From assembly GCA_944324085.1 (NCBI GenBank), contig CALUUX010000002.1:1-64000 (forward strand): DNA of 64,000 nt. Reading direction: 5' to 3'. Source of the DNA: an uncultured Mailhella sp. (GTDB taxonomy: Bacteria; Desulfobacterota; Desulfovibrionia; Desulfovibrionales; Desulfovibrionaceae). A program made the translations under genes and the position numbers. This document shows positions 8,888 to 18,467 of the stretch, in pieces. Below the pieces are notes generated by a model, which made no database searches, was not told the DNA's origin, and worked only from the letters and a program-made list of their open reading frames with translations. Within the stretch, counting starts at the first letter, position 1. Each line of letters opens with the position of its first letter.

Positions 8888-10615
8888 ATGAATCCCCGTT
8901 TCCGCCTCGTTCTCCTTCTGGCCCTGTGCCTTGCGCTGCTTTCTTCCGGCTGCTCGCTGCTGGAAAAGCAGAGACTCCCCTACCAGAGACAAGATGAAGC
9001 CTCGCTCTGGGTCAACAGCATCGCCGGCCTGAGCGGCGTGGAACAGGGCCGCAGAGCCGAAACCGTGTGGAAAAGCCCTTCCTCATCCCAGGCTCTCAGA
9101 ATGCGCGCGCTTTCCATCGCGGCCAGCCGTCCCGGCAAACAGGGCTATCCAGCGCGCAAAGAACTCGCCGCCCTTTACGCCTCCGCATCCTCCGATCAGC
9201 GCGCCTCCTGGGAAACCTTGTACTGGGCCGACCTCGACGCCATGGACAGCGACACGTTGAGAAAGCTCGCCGCCGCCGTCTCGGAGGATCAGGAAAGAAA
9301 CTTCCCCTGGAATCTCATCGTGCTCAAGGCCGCGCGCCGCGGTCTTGTCACGGACGCTTCCGCCGTGCTCGCCAGACTGGGCAATCCCGCGCTCTACGCC
9401 GCTCCGACAGCTCTCGGACTCGGTGCCGCTCCCGCCGTGAGCGACAACGTGGTGCATGTGGCGCTCGTCATTCCTCAGACGGGCTCGGCTTCCGCCCTCG
9501 GACGCCAGGTGGCCGCCGGAGCCATGGCCGCGGTGGACGATCTGCGCCTTTCCGGAAAAAACGTGGACCTTCGCGTCATTGATTCCGGTCTGACCGGCTG
9601 GCAACAGGCCGTGCAATCTCTGCCGCCCCAGTTCGTCATGGTGGGCGGCCCTCTCATTCCCGGACGCTATAAGGCCGTCAGAGACGCCGCCGCTGGACGC
9701 GCGCTTTTCTCCTTCACCGCCTCTCTTCCTTCCGGAGACGAAGGCGTAAAAGCCTGGAGATTCTTCGCCAGTCCCGAGGATCAGATCCGCGCCCTTCTCG
9801 ACGCGTCCTCCTCTCTCGGCATCCGTTCCTTCGGCGTGTTCAGTCCCGGCGATTCCTACAGCAAACGCATGAGCGGTCTGTTCATGCAGGAAGCCTCGGC
9901 TCGCGGATACGCCGTCACGTCCGGCTCCTACACCGCCGGTAAGATGAACGCCTGGCCCAAGGAAGCCGGAGCCTTCGTCAAAACGCAGGTCGGCGCTCAG
10001 CGCGGAAGCATTCCTGTGGCCACAGCCGACTTTCAGGCCATCTTCCTCCCCGACAGCTGGAAGAATATGGACATGCTCGTTTCCAGCCTGCACTACAGCG
10101 GCGCGCAGAACCGGCTCATGATGGGCACCTCCATCTGGGAACAGAGCCTCGGCCCCACCAGCCGCAACAACGCCGCCACCTTCGCGCTCACCATTTTCCC
10201 CGGCGTGTGGAGCGACAAAATTCCCACGCCCGGCGTCGCAGCCTTCCGCAACGCCATGACCGCCAGGAACGAAAGAACCGACGACTGGTCCGCCCTGGGA
10301 TTTGATTTCGTGCGGCTGGCCGCGACCCTCAACGTCCAGCCCGGATGGACGCCGTCGCAGCTCAACCGCGCGCTTGCCTCCGCCCCCGGCATGGACTGGG
10401 CCAGCGCGCCCATCCGCTGGGACGACTCGGGCAAGGCCAGTCGCCAGCTCTTCCTGTTCCAGCCATCCTCCGTGGGGCACGTTCCGGCCGATATGCAGAC
10501 CATACGGGACAGACTCGCCTCCGGCGATCTTTCCACGCCGGAATCCGACGCTCCCGCCGCTCCGCAACGGCCCGTGAGCTTCGATCAGCTCGTCAATTCC
10601 ATCACCGGAAAATAG
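8888..10615 (+). CDS. LpoA/LppC-like lipoprotein, penicillin-binding protein activator family
   Basis: A 575-residue lipoprotein: the signal peptide ends in the lipobox LLSSGC (Cys near residue 20). The C-terminal two thirds resemble a periplasmic-binding-protein type I fold of the LppC/LpoA family, with VALVIPQTGSASALGRQVAAG near residue 195 and a GGP-x-I-PGRY region. LpoA relatives sit in the outer membrane and stimulate peptidoglycan synthases, while similar domains serve as amino-acid-binding proteins. The start at 8888 is chosen because AAGGA lies 8 bases upstream and the signal peptide begins there; a frame open from 8711 crosses the terminator. Exact role uncertain. Confidence 0.8.
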   Translation: MNPRFRLVLLLALCLALLSSGCSLLEKQRLPYQRQDEASLWVNSIAGLSGVEQGRRAETVWKSPSSSQALRMRALSIAASRPGKQGYPARKELAALYASASSDQRASWETLYWADLDAMDSDTLRKLAAAVSEDQERNFPWNLIVLKAARRGLVTDASAVLARLGNPALYAAPTALGLGAAPAVSDNVVHVALVIPQTGSASALGRQVAAGAMAAVDDLRLSGKNVDLRVIDSGLTGWQQAVQSLPPQFVMVGGPLIPGRYKAVRDAAAGRALFSFTASLPSGDEGVKAWRFFASPEDQIRALLDASSSLGIRSFGVFSPGDSYSKRMSGLFMQEASARGYAVTSGSYTAGKMNAWPKEAGAFVKTQVGAQRGSIPVATADFQAIFLPDSWKNMDMLVSSLHYSGAQNRLMMGTSIWEQSLGPTSRNNAATFALTIFPGVWSDKIPTPGVAAFRNAMTARNERTDDWSALGFDFVRLAATLNVQPGWTPSQLNRALASAPGMDWASAPIRWDDSGKASRQLFLFQPSSVGHVPADMQTIRDRLASGDLSTPESDAPAAPQRPVSFDQLVNSITGK

Positions 10616-10710
10616 CGGTCCCTCCGTCGGCGAACGTCGTTTCAAAAGACCGCTCGCCGCGTCCGGCGCCCGCAGGACTTTAACTTAAACCCTCTTGAAG
10701 AGACCCCAGC

Positions 10711-11004
10711 ATGTCACTCGACAAAAACGATTTTCTGCACCTGTGCCGGCTGTCCCGGCTCGCGCCGGATCCCGCCGCCCAGGAAGAAATGGCGGAACAG
10801 TGTTCCCGCATCCTCGCCTACATGGACAAACTCGCCGAAGTGAACACCGACGGCGTGGAACCTCTGTATTCTCCCGTCATTCATGAATGCGCCTTCCGGG
10901 ACGACGTGGCGGTACGCCGCTGCGACCGCGCGGACATTCTGGCGGGCGCGCCCGCCACGGACGGCGCGTTCTTCATTGTTCCCCGCATCGTGGAGGGAAA
11001 ATAA
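10711..11004 (+). CDS. gatC: Asp-tRNA(Asn)/Glu-tRNA(Gln) amidotransferase subunit C
   Basis: A 97-residue GatC, the small stabilising subunit of the GatCAB amidotransferase that converts misacylated Glu-tRNA(Gln) or Asp-tRNA(Asn) to the correct amide. It has the usual N-terminal LCRLSRLAPDP helix, a central ILAYMDKLAEVNTDGVEPLYSP stretch, and a C-terminal region containing RCDRADILAGAP. The stop codon abuts the gatA ATG, so translation is probably coupled. gatB is absent from the window. Confidence 0.93.
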   Translation: MSLDKNDFLHLCRLSRLAPDPAAQEEMAEQCSRILAYMDKLAEVNTDGVEPLYSPVIHECAFRDDVAVRRCDRADILAGAPATDGAFFIVPRIVEGK

Positions 11005-12474
11005 ATGGCCGAACTTTTCGAACTCTCTCTCTGCGAAGCTCGCGATCTCGTCCGCAGCGGCGAAACCGGCGCGGAAGAACTGACCGCCGCCTGCCTGAAA
11101 CGCATCGAGGCCACTGAACCCAAAATTGGCGCGCTGCTCGCCCGCCGCGATGAGGAGGCTCTGGAACAGGCCAGAGCCATGGATAAAAACAGTCCCGCCG
11201 ATCTGTCAGACAAACCGTTGTGGGGCGTGCCCGTCACCGTCAAGGATGTGCTTACCTTCAAGGGACTTCCCACCACCGCCGCCTCAAAAATTCTGGAGGG
11301 ATTCCGCTCCCCCTACGACGCCTTCGTGGTGGACAAACTTCAACAGGCCGGCGCCATCATTCTCGGCAAGAACAACATGGATGAATTCGCCATGGGTTCC
11401 ACCACCGAACATTCCGCCTTCAAAACCACGGCCAATCCCTGGGACGTCACCCGCGTGCCCGGCGGCTCCAGCGGCGGCTCCGCCGCCAGCGTGGCGGCAT
11501 GCCAGTGCTTCGCCTCCCTGGGCTCCGACACGGGCGGCTCCATCCGTCAGCCCGCCTCGCTGTGCGGCTGCGTGGGCATCAAGCCTACCTACGGACGCGT
11601 GTCCCGCTACGGCCTGCTGGCCTATGCCTCGTCGTTCGATCAAGTGGGCCCGCTCACCCGTACCGTGGAAGACGCCGCCGCCGTGCTTCAGGTTATCGCC
11701 GGTCACGACGAACGCGACAGCACCTGCTCCCCCATGCCCGTGCCCGACTACCACGCCGCCATGACCGCACAAAACGACCTCTCCGGCCTCACCCTCGGCA
11801 TGCCCCGGGAATTCTTCGGTCATGAAGGACTCGACAAGGGCGTGGCCGAAGCCTGCAACAACGCAGTGGAAGCCGCAAAATCCCTCGGCGCCAGAGTGGT
11901 GGAAGTTTCCCTGCCTCATACCGAATACTCCATCGCCAGCTACTATATCCTCGCCGCCGCCGAAGCCAGCTCCAACCTCGCCCGCTACGACGGCGTGCGC
12001 TACGGCCACCGTACTGCCAATCCCAAAAACCTCGAAGACATGTACACAAGCTCCCGCACCGAAGGCTTCGGCCCCGAAGTGCAGCGCCGTATCCTGCTCG
12101 GATCCTACGTGCTCTCCGCGGGCTACTACGACGCCTACTACCGCAAGGCCGCCCAGGTAAGACGCCTCATCCGCCAGGACTACCTCGACGCCCTCAGCTC
12201 CTGCGACATGCTCCTCGCCCCCGTCTCCCCCGTGCCCGCATGGCAGATGGGACACATGTCCGACGACCCGCTCCAGATGTACTTCATGGATATCTTTACC
12301 CTGTCCCTCAACATCGCCGGCCTGCCCGGCCTCTCCATCCCCGTGGGCAAAAGCGGCAACCTCCCCGTCGGCATCCAGCTCATGGGCCGCGCCTTCGACG
12401 AAGGCCGCCTCTTCCTCGCCGGCGACAAGCTCACCCGCGCCCTCGGCACCCATAACCAGCACGCCCCTCTGTAA
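11005..12474 (+). CDS. gatA: Asp-tRNA(Asn)/Glu-tRNA(Gln) amidotransferase subunit A
   Basis: The 489-residue amidase subunit releases ammonia from glutamine. The Ser-cisSer-Lys triad of the amidase signature family is visible: VTVKDVL carries the lysine (near residue 77), [10 protein letters not shown] the cis-serine region, and [12 protein letters not shown] the catalytic serine. [15 protein letters not shown] lies between, as in GatA. GGAGGG precedes the ATG. The gatCA pair without gatB implies gatB is encoded elsewhere. Immediately after the stop begins one arm of the hairpin-rich inverted repeat. Confidence 0.95.
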   Translation: MAELFELSLCEARDLVRSGETGAEELTAACLKRIEATEPKIGALLARRDEEALEQARAMDKNSPADLSDKPLWGVPVTVKDVLTFKGLPTTAASKILEGFRSPYDAFVVDKLQQAGAIILGKNNMDEFAMGSTTEHSAFKTTANPWDVTRVPGGSSGGSAASVAACQCFASLGSDTGGSIRQPASLCGCVGIKPTYGRVSRYGLLAYASSFDQVGPLTRTVEDAAAVLQVIAGHDERDSTCSPMPVPDYHAAMTAQNDLSGLTLGMPREFFGHEGLDKGVAEACNNAVEAAKSLGARVVEVSLPHTEYSIASYYILAAAEASSNLARYDGVRYGHRTANPKNLEDMYTSSRTEGFGPEVQRRILLGSYVLSAGYYDAYYRKAAQVRRLIRQDYLDALSSCDMLLAPVSPVPAWQMGHMSDDPLQMYFMDIFTLSLNIAGLPGLSIPVGKSGNLPVGIQLMGRAFDEGRLFLAGDKLTRALGTHNQHAPL

Positions 12475-12543
12475 GAGAGAAAAGGCAGAAAAGACAGAAA
12501 AGGCATCGGGGGGAATGATTCCCCCCGAACCCCCTCGTTTCCG
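12475..12543 (+). repeat. Inverted-repeat arm A: purine-rich tract plus G/C-run hairpin
   Basis: Begins at the gatA stop with an A/G tract (repeated AAGGCAGAAA-like units), then a hairpin made of six G, AAT, GATT and six C (12508-12526), then a C run and CGTTTCCG. The reverse complement of 12877-12957 has the same order of parts, so the two arms form an imperfect inverted repeat about 330 bases apart. Confidence 0.7.
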
Positions 12544-12586
12544 TCGTCAGGCTTCGCCTGCCGACGGCACGAAGGGTTTCAGATAG

Positions 12587-12619
12587 AAGCACGGTCCGCT
12601 CCCACAGGCCGTGCTTTTT
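12587..12619 (+). terminator. Intrinsic terminator, probably for gatCA
   Basis: Perfect 8-bp stem AAGCACGG / CCGTGCTT with a 14-base loop, followed by TTTC and T-rich sequence, 113 bases after the gatA stop. Confidence 0.75.
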
Positions 12620-12734
12620 CGTCCCCTCCTTTTCATCACGCGGCCCTTCCGGGAACATGGTATGGGCGGAGAATGACCGAAAAAACAAAAAACTCTGAAC
12701 ACGATGAACGGTTCTGGATATTCCTGCCTTTGAA

Positions 12735-12764
12735 ATGCCTGTCCGGCGCAGGCCGGGCAGGCAT
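12735..12764. repeat. Isolated hairpin in the gatA-aminotransferase spacer
   Basis: A 13-bp stem with one G-T wobble and a 4-base GCAG loop. No T-run follows, so it is not an obvious terminator. Confidence 0.6.
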
Positions 12765-12771
12765 CGGCACG

Positions 12772-12799
12772 GTCTGCGTGTCCGTGAGGACACGCAGAC
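12772..12799. repeat. Perfect 12-bp hairpin
   Basis: GTCTGCGTGTCC pairs exactly with GGACACGCAGAC around a GTGA loop, 7 bases after the preceding hairpin. No T-run follows directly. Confidence 0.65.
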
Positions 12800-12876
12800 A
12801 CTGAAAAAGAAGCCCGAACAGACACCGCCAGATCTTCCCGGTCACCCTGTCCTGCCGCTGCGGCGCAGCCGCAAGA

Positions 12877-12957
12877 CAGAAACAGGGGGGGGCGCTGGGG
12901 GAATTATTTCCCCCGCATGCCTTTCCTGCGTTTCCTGCCTTTCTGCCTTTTCCCTGC
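12877..12957 (-). repeat. Inverted-repeat arm B
   Basis: Reverse-complement counterpart of 12475-12543: C/T-rich tract on the plus strand, hairpin of five G, AATTATT and five C (12897-12914), and a G-run. Interior to it is a GC-rich palindrome (about 12853-12872), as in arm A. The arms are similar but not identical. Confidence 0.65.
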
Positions 12958-13112
12958 GGGGAAAGGGCCTTGACATGACGGGGGCTTTTCCACGAAAACG
13001 CTTAGTATGTTTTACGGGCGGACGGGGGCGTTCGTCCGGATTGAGCGGGGAAGGCAACCACAGGCGGAAAAAGCGTCTTTCCCGTTGACAACATTGCTTT
13101 TCCGCACGAATC

Positions 13113-14222
13113 ATGAACACTTTCAAGCCCTATGCGGCTATGCCTTTTTATCCTGGTCCTGTTTCCGTGCATCCTGATGTTGCCCGCGCGCTTTCGCTCG
13201 ACTATGCGCCGCCGCGCATGGGCACGGAGTATCTTGAGCTTTACAAGTCGGTACGGGCCCGTCTTCAGAAGGTTCTGGACACGAAGGAAGACGTGCTCAT
13301 GGGCACCGGCGAAGGCATGCTGGTGCTGTGGGGAGCTCTCAAGAGTCTGCTGAAGCCCGGCGACACGGTGCTCACCGTGGGCACGGGTGTTTTCGGCGAC
13401 GGTTTTGCCTACATGGCCGAGGTCATCGGGTGCAGGGCGGTACGGGTTTCCGAGCCCTACGACAGAACCATTTCCGCCGAGACGCTGGAAAAAGTGAAGG
13501 ATGCCGTGCGTGAGCATCATCCCGTGCTCATGACGGCGGTGCACTGCGAAACGCCTTCCGGCACGCTGAATCCGCTGGAAGAGCTGGGGCGTCTGAAAAA
13601 GGATCTGGGCGTGCCTTTCCTTGTGGTGGACACGGTGGCGAGTGCGGGCGGCGCGCCCGTGCATGCCGATGCATGGCATGCCGACTGCGTACTCGGCGGC
13701 TCGCAGAAGTGTCTTTCCTGCCCGCCGGACATGAGCTTCATGAGCGTGAGCGCGGCGGCGTGGGAACGCATACGCGAAGTGAACTATGCCGGCTACGACG
13801 CCATACGTCCCTTCGACAACGCCATTGAAGACCCCATGCGCTGTCCCTACACGCCCGACTGGTGGGGCGGGGCCGCGCTGGATGCCTCTCTTTCCGCGCT
13901 GGAGCGGGAAGGCCTCGAAAACGTTTTCGCCCGTCACGAAGCCGTGGCGCGTCAGTGCCGCGAAGGCGTGAAGGCTCTGGGCCTTTCCCTGTGGCCCGCA
14001 GAAGACGCCGTAAACTCCCCCACCGTAACCGCCGTGCGCGTGCCCGAAGGCTGGCAGTGGAACAACTGGCGCACGGCCCTTGCCGAACGCGGTCTGTACG
14101 TGGGCGGCAGCCTCGGCCCGCTTGCGGGCAAAGTGTTCCGCATGGGACACATGGGCACGCAGGCCAACGCCGAAGCCATGGCCTCGGCCCTCGCCGTCAT
14201 GAAAGACATTCTCTCAAAATAA
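13113..14222 (+). CDS. Class V aminotransferase (alanine/serine-glyoxylate type)
   Basis: A 369-residue PLP-dependent aminotransferase of the family containing alanine-glyoxylate and serine-pyruvate aminotransferases. Visible features: the N-terminal PGPVSVHPDV, the VDTVASAGG motif with the PLP-contacting aspartate near residue 174, and GGSQKCLSCPPDMSF with the Schiff-base lysine near residue 193. Relatives have sometimes been mislabelled as a soluble hydrogenase subunit. No Shine-Dalgarno sequence precedes the ATG. It lies 16 bases before the malic enzyme gene, suggesting joint use of amino-acid-derived pyruvate or glyoxylate, which is inference. Codon use in the first part is slightly less C-ending than its neighbours. 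Confidence 0.85.
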   Translation: MNTFKPYAAMPFYPGPVSVHPDVARALSLDYAPPRMGTEYLELYKSVRARLQKVLDTKEDVLMGTGEGMLVLWGALKSLLKPGDTVLTVGTGVFGDGFAYMAEVIGCRAVRVSEPYDRTISAETLEKVKDAVREHHPVLMTAVHCETPSGTLNPLEELGRLKKDLGVPFLVVDTVASAGGAPVHADAWHADCVLGGSQKCLSCPPDMSFMSVSAAAWERIREVNYAGYDAIRPFDNAIEDPMRCPYTPDWWGGAALDASLSALEREGLENVFARHEAVARQCREGVKALGLSLWPAEDAVNSPTVTAVRVPEGWQWNNWRTALAERGLYVGGSLGPLAGKVFRMGHMGTQANAEAMASALAVMKDILSK

Positions 14223-14238
14223 CCAAAGGATCATATTC

Positions 14239-15582
14239 ATGAGCTACACCAAGGAAGACGTACGCCGCTACCACGGCCTGCCCCGTCCCGGCAAGATAGA
14301 AGTCATGCCCAGCAAGAAGGCCGAAACCCAGGACGACCTCACCCTCGCCTACAGCCCCGGCGTGGCCGATGCCTGCCGCGATATCGTGGCCGATGAATCC
14401 ATGGCCGCCAAACTCACGGGCCGCAGCAATCTTGTGGCCGTGGTCACCAACGGCACGGCCGTTCTCGGTCTCGGCAATATAGGCCCACTCGCAGGCAAGC
14501 CCGTCATGGAAGGCAAAAGCATGCTCTTCAAACTCTTTGCCGACGTGGACGCCTTCGACATCGAGCTCGACTGCTCCGATCCCGACCGCCTCATCGACAT
14601 CGTGAAGGCCATGGAGCCCACCTTCGGCGGCATCAACCTCGAAGACATCCGCGGCCCGGAATGCTTCTACATTGAGGAAGAGCTGAAAAAGTCCATGAAC
14701 ATTCCCGTGTTCCACGACGATCAGCACGGCACGGCCGTGATTACCGGCGCGGCTCTTATCAACGCCTCGCGCATCACCGGCCGCAAGATTGAAGACATGA
14801 AAATTGTGGTCATGGGCGCGGGCGCCGCGGGCATGGCCTGTGCGCGCTTCTACGCAGCCATGGGCGTGAAGAAGGAAAACATCTCCATGTTCGACATCCG
14901 CGGCCTCATCCACGAGGGACGCACCGATCTTTCCGACGTGCAGATGACCTTTGCCCAGCCCGTTCCCGCCGACGGCGCGAGCATCGACGATACCCTCTAC
15001 GCCGCCATGAACGGCGCCAACCTCTTCCTCGGTCTCTCGGGCCCCGGAACCCTCAAGCCCGACATGCTGAAGGGCATGGCCGATCTTCCCGTTATTTTCG
15101 CCTGCGCCAACCCCGTGCCCGAAATAGGCTACGAAGAGGCCAAGGCCGTGCGTCCCGATGCCATCATGGGCACGGGCCGTTCCGACTATCCCAATCAGGT
15201 GAACAACGTGTCCGGCTTCCCGTTCATCTTCCGCGGAGCTCTCGACGTGCGCGCCAGCAAAATCAATGAGGAAATGAAAATCGCCGCCGCCCACGCCCTC
15301 GCCGATCTCGCCCTCGAGACCGTGCCCGAAGACGTGCGCGCCGCCTATCACGGCCGCGATTTCACCTTTGGTCCCGAGTACATCATTCCCATGCCGCTTG
15401 ATCCGCGCATCATCGAATGGGTGGCTCCCGCCGTCGCCAAGGCCGCCGTCGACAGCGGCGTGGCGCGCGGCAGCATGGAAGACATAGGCGGCAGCGTCGA
15501 AGCCTACCGAGTCATGCTCCGCGACCGCATGAGCAAGGCCAGAGCGCGCATGGCTTCCTACTGGAAAAGCTACAACAAATAA
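14239..15582 (+). CDS. Malic enzyme (oxaloacetate-decarboxylating)
   Basis: A 447-residue single-module malic enzyme that oxidatively decarboxylates malate to pyruvate and CO2. Typical features are [12 protein letters not shown] near residue 35, [23 protein letters not shown], the metal-binding [23 protein letters not shown] and the NAD(P) fold [15 protein letters not shown] near residue 193. No C-terminal phosphotransacetylase-like domain is present, unlike MaeB. Cofactor preference cannot be fixed. AAAGGA precedes the ATG, and a good terminator follows. Confidence 0.93.
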   Translation: MSYTKEDVRRYHGLPRPGKIEVMPSKKAETQDDLTLAYSPGVADACRDIVADESMAAKLTGRSNLVAVVTNGTAVLGLGNIGPLAGKPVMEGKSMLFKLFADVDAFDIELDCSDPDRLIDIVKAMEPTFGGINLEDIRGPECFYIEEELKKSMNIPVFHDDQHGTAVITGAALINASRITGRKIEDMKIVVMGAGAAGMACARFYAAMGVKKENISMFDIRGLIHEGRTDLSDVQMTFAQPVPADGASIDDTLYAAMNGANLFLGLSGPGTLKPDMLKGMADLPVIFACANPVPEIGYEEAKAVRPDAIMGTGRSDYPNQVNNVSGFPFIFRGALDVRASKINEEMKIAAAHALADLALETVPEDVRAAYHGRDFTFGPEYIIPMPLDPRIIEWVAPAVAKAAVDSGVARGSMEDIGGSVEAYRVMLRDRMSKARARMASYWKSYNK

Positions 15583-15623
15583 CCTGTCGGGGAATCCACG
15601 GACCTGTTCCGCCCCCCTTGCGC

Positions 15624-15652
15624 GGGCGCATCCTGCCGGATGCGCCCCTTTT
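15624..15652 (+). terminator. Intrinsic terminator after malic enzyme
   Basis: Perfect 10-bp stem GGGCGCATCC / GGATGCGCCC with a 4-base loop, followed by CTTTT, 42 bases after the stop codon. Confidence 0.85.
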
Positions 15653-15668
15653 ACTGCCTGGAGTTTCC

Positions 15669-16121
15669 ATGATCATACGTCCCATAGAATACCACAAAAA
15701 ACGCTTCCTTCCCCTGCTTCTGCAGGCCGACGAACAGGAAGACATGATCGACCGCTATCTTGAGCGCGGCGAACTCTTCGTGGCCTTCGACGACAAGGAT
15801 GAAGCCGTGGCCGCCGCCGTCGTCACGAAGGAAGATGACGGCCTGTACGAGCTCAAGAACATCGCCGTCGCCCCGGAACTGCGGAGGCAGGGACTCGGCC
15901 GGGGCATGCTCGATTTTCTCATGAACCGCTACCGCGACAACGGCATCATGCAGGTAGGCACCGGAGAGAGCGAAGCAACTCTCGGATTCTACCGTGCCTG
16001 CGGTTTCACCGTCTCCCACGTGGAAAAAGACTTCTTCACCAAAAACTACGACCACCCCATCGTTGAAGACGGCAAAGTTCTTACCGACATGATCTATCTG
16101 AAACGCAGCCTCAACGCCTGA
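15669..16121 (+). CDS. GNAT-family N-acetyltransferase
   Basis: A 150-residue acetyltransferase with the GNAT core: beta-strand LYELKNIAVAPELRRQGLGRGML (motif A, with the acetyl-CoA pyrophosphate loop RRQGLGRG) at about residues 58-80, and a later FYRACGF motif near residue 109. The substrate is unknown. The start at 15669 follows a GGAG-containing site and gives a normal N-terminus, while the longer open frame overlaps the malic enzyme gene. The gene is bounded by terminators on both sides and is probably monocistronic. Confidence 0.85.
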   Translation: MIIRPIEYHKKRFLPLLLQADEQEDMIDRYLERGELFVAFDDKDEAVAAAVVTKEDDGLYELKNIAVAPELRRQGLGRGMLDFLMNRYRDNGIMQVGTGESEATLGFYRACGFTVSHVEKDFFTKNYDHPIVEDGKVLTDMIYLKRSLNA

Positions 16122-16181
16122 ACGCCCCTGCGCACGCCGCGCAGACGCCGGAAGTATTCCGCAACACGCTATTGGCATGAA

Positions 16182-16213
16182 AAATCCCCGCACGGAATTT
16201 CCGCACGGGGATT
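16182..16213. terminator. Bidirectional terminator between GNAT and nhaC-like genes
   Basis: Stem AAATCCCCG / CGGGGATTT around a 14-base loop, with A-rich sequence on the left and T-rich sequence on the right, placed between convergent genes. Confidence 0.85.
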
Positions 16214-16243
16214 TCTGTTCGGGAAAGAAGAAAAAACGACGCG

Positions 16244-17782
16244 CTAGGCCGCCGCGGCATCCCTTCTGTTATGCAGGGCGTTCAGAATGAGCAGAAACAC
16301 CACCAGAAGCACGCCGCTCACGAGCAGGCACACCCAGGGACTTGAGCTGACAAAGCCCGCCACAAGATAGCCCACCGCGCTGCATCCCGCAGCAAGCAGC
16401 GCGTAGGGAAGCTGCGTGGAAACGTGTTCAATATGGCTGCACCCCGCGCCTGCGCTGGAAAGAATGGTAGTATCGGAAATGGGCGAACAGTGATCGCCGA
16501 ACACGCTGCCCGCCAGCGTGGCGGAAAGAGCCACCACAAGCAGATCGGGGCAGATGGCCTGCGCCACGGGCACCACCAGCGGAATGAGAATGCCGAAGGA
16601 ACCCCACGCCGTACCGGTGGAAAAGCTGAGGAAACCCGCAATGACAAAAATGAGGAACGGCAACATGCCGCCTATCATATTGCCGCTGGTAACCAGCGAT
16701 TCCACGAACTTGTTGGTCTGGAGCATGTCCTGACACACGCCGCTGATGCCCCAGGCGAGCACGAGAATGAGGTTGGCGGTAAGCATGGCCTTCATGCCTT
16801 CCACCGCGCCGTGCATGAACTCGGCAAGGCTCATGAGACGACGAGGCACGTAAAGAAGCAACGCCACCACGAGACCGCCGAACGAAGCCCATACCAGCGC
16901 GGGCGACGCATTGCAGTTTCCGAGCGCGGCGCGGAATTCATGATAGGCCGGATCGGATCCCCAGTAGCCGCCGCTGTACATCATGGCGAGCACGGCGAAC
17001 ACAATGAGGCTTCCGATGGGAATGAGCATGTCGAACACATTGCCGTTCTTGGTTTCGAGGCCGATTTCCGACTTCTGCGCCATCACGCCGAGATCCCCCT
17101 GCTCCGCGCGTTTTTCCGCCGCGCGCATGGGACCGAAATCCCACTTGAACAGACAAAGCAGCACCACGAGCGTGAGAGACAGCAACGAGTAGAAATTATA
17201 AGGAATAGCCGCGATGAACGCCGCAATTTCGCTTTCAAACGCGCCTGTGGATTTCAGATTGCTGCCCACGGCTGCGGCCCAGCTGGAAATGGGCGCGATA
17301 ATGCACACGGGCGCGGCCGTAGCGTCGATGATGTAGGCCAGCTTGGCGCGGGAAATCTTATAGGTGTCCGTGACGGGCTTCATCACGGTGCCTACGGTAA
17401 GACAGTTGAAATAGTCGTCGATGAAGATAAGTCCGCCCAGCCCGCAGGTGGACAACATGGCGGTGCGTCTGCTCTTGATGCGCGACGTAGCCCAGCGGCC
17501 GTAGGCGCGCGATCCTCCGGCCATGGAAATGACGTACACCAGCGCGCCCAGCGCGGAGCAGAACATCACGATATCGAAGTTGAGCCGTTTGCCCATGATG
17601 GCGAACGCCGACTCAATGGTGTTCATCAACACGAAGTCGGCGCCCGTTCCCATGGAATAAATGAAAGTGCCGGTCAAGATGCCTATGAGCAGAGAGGAAA
17701 TCACTTCTTTGGTAATGAGCGCGAGCACAATAGCCGTCACGGGAGGCAGAAGCGACATCCATCCAGCATAATAAGGTTCCAT
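16244..17782 (-). CDS. Na+/H+ antiporter, NhaC family
   Basis: A 512-residue integral membrane protein with about 11-12 hydrophobic segments, matching the NhaC/ion-transporter superfamily. Typical stretches are LLPPVTAIVLALITKEVISSL at the N-terminus, GGLIFIDDYFNCL near residue 115, and TGTAWGSFGILIPL with SVFGDHCSPISDTTILSS in the C-terminal half. Members exchange Na+ for protons, and some instead carry organic acids or amines, so the substrate is not certain. The start at 17782 is preferred over the longer frame to 17854 because the membrane domain begins there and a G-rich site precedes it. Confidence 0.85.
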   Translation of the reverse strand: MEPYYAGWMSLLPPVTAIVLALITKEVISSLLIGILTGTFIYSMGTGADFVLMNTIESAFAIMGKRLNFDIVMFCSALGALVYVISMAGGSRAYGRWATSRIKSRRTAMLSTCGLGGLIFIDDYFNCLTVGTVMKPVTDTYKISRAKLAYIIDATAAPVCIIAPISSWAAAVGSNLKSTGAFESEIAAFIAAIPYNFYSLLSLTLVVLLCLFKWDFGPMRAAEKRAEQGDLGVMAQKSEIGLETKNGNVFDMLIPIGSLIVFAVLAMMYSGGYWGSDPAYHEFRAALGNCNASPALVWASFGGLVVALLLYVPRRLMSLAEFMHGAVEGMKAMLTANLILVLAWGISGVCQDMLQTNKFVESLVTSGNMIGGMLPFLIFVIAGFLSFSTGTAWGSFGILIPLVVPVAQAICPDLLVVALSATLAGSVFGDHCSPISDTTILSSAGAGCSHIEHVSTQLPYALLAAGCSAVGYLVAGFVSSSPWVCLLVSGVLLVVFLLILNALHNRRDAAAA

Positions 17783-18467
17783 ACATCCCCCAAAAGATAA
17801 AACGCTCCTTGAAGAAGCGCGGAAAACGCCGCGCGAAAAAACGCCACGCTTCATGGCGTATCCCGCGCGAAGGGGCGAGCCGGAACCATGTTTTCTTCCG
17901 CGCCACCCCCCGCAAGAGACTCTTCACAGTGTGACGAGACTAACAGATTATACGTCCCTCTTCAACGTTTTTCCTGTCTGAATCGCGATAAAACGCGCCC
18001 TGCCCCCGCTTTTCAAGGAACGAAACGCCGTCCGCGCCGATGTGGAAAACATCATGCATCCATAACGTCAGGATCGATCCCTCTGACGCTTCTCCAGTCC
18101 CTAGAGACACCGCGCCCAGCCGGTTCGTGACATTCCCAAGTCGACGCTCGTCTGTCTCCATGCCTCCTGACGCGCAGACGTCGCCAGGAGGACTTTCCTC
18201 ACCTGCCGGCAGAAAACTGGCGTCCATGCGCCGAAGGCGTGACGGAGAATAAGGAACGCGTCATGACTTCAACGATTTTTAAGGGACAAAAACATGCGAG
18301 CGCGCAAGACAAGCGTCTACGTCTTCGCGGGGAAGACGTTACCTTAAGAAAACAAAAGGTCATGGAAGCCCCTCCAGAAATCGCCGTCAAAAGACTGATA
18401 TGTGCCTGGCATCATGTGCCTGACAACAAAGGAGAGGTGCTTCAATGACCTATCTTGTTGAAATATA
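17783..18467. other. Long spacer upstream of the nhaC-like gene
   Basis: About 680 bases between the divergently placed nhaC-like start and the tRNA 3' end. One weak short reading frame (18263-18448) is listed separately. No hairpin terminator, repeat or recognised riboswitch was seen. Confidence 0.5.
18263..18448 (+). CDS. Possible 61-residue hypothetical protein
   Basis: A small frame with an AAGGAA site 7 bases before its ATG. The product is basic (many Lys/Arg, beginning MTSTIFKGQKHA) and has no signal peptide or membrane span. It lies alone between the nhaC-like gene and the tRNA, pointing toward the antisense of the tRNA. No family was recognised. It could be chance in a non-coding stretch. 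Confidence 0.25.
   Translation: MTSTIFKGQKHASAQDKRLRLRGEDVTLRKQKVMEAPPEIAVKRLICAWHHVPDNKGEVLQ

Larger units (their letters stand above)
12475..13112. other. Non-coding, hairpin-rich intergenic region
   Basis: No credible gene was found here. It contains the two repeat arms, a palindrome just inside arm A (12541-12567), an intrinsic terminator (12587-12619), a 13-bp hairpin (12735-12764) and a perfect 12-bp hairpin (12772-12799). The density of stems is far above that of other intergenic regions in this window. No transposase or integrase fragment was seen. Confidence 0.7.

Noticed and set aside
12840-13112. Upstream extension or promoter for the class V aminotransferase gene
   Set aside because: TTGACA occurs at 12970 and 13085, but neither has a convincing -10 at a proper spacing, so no promoter is called.
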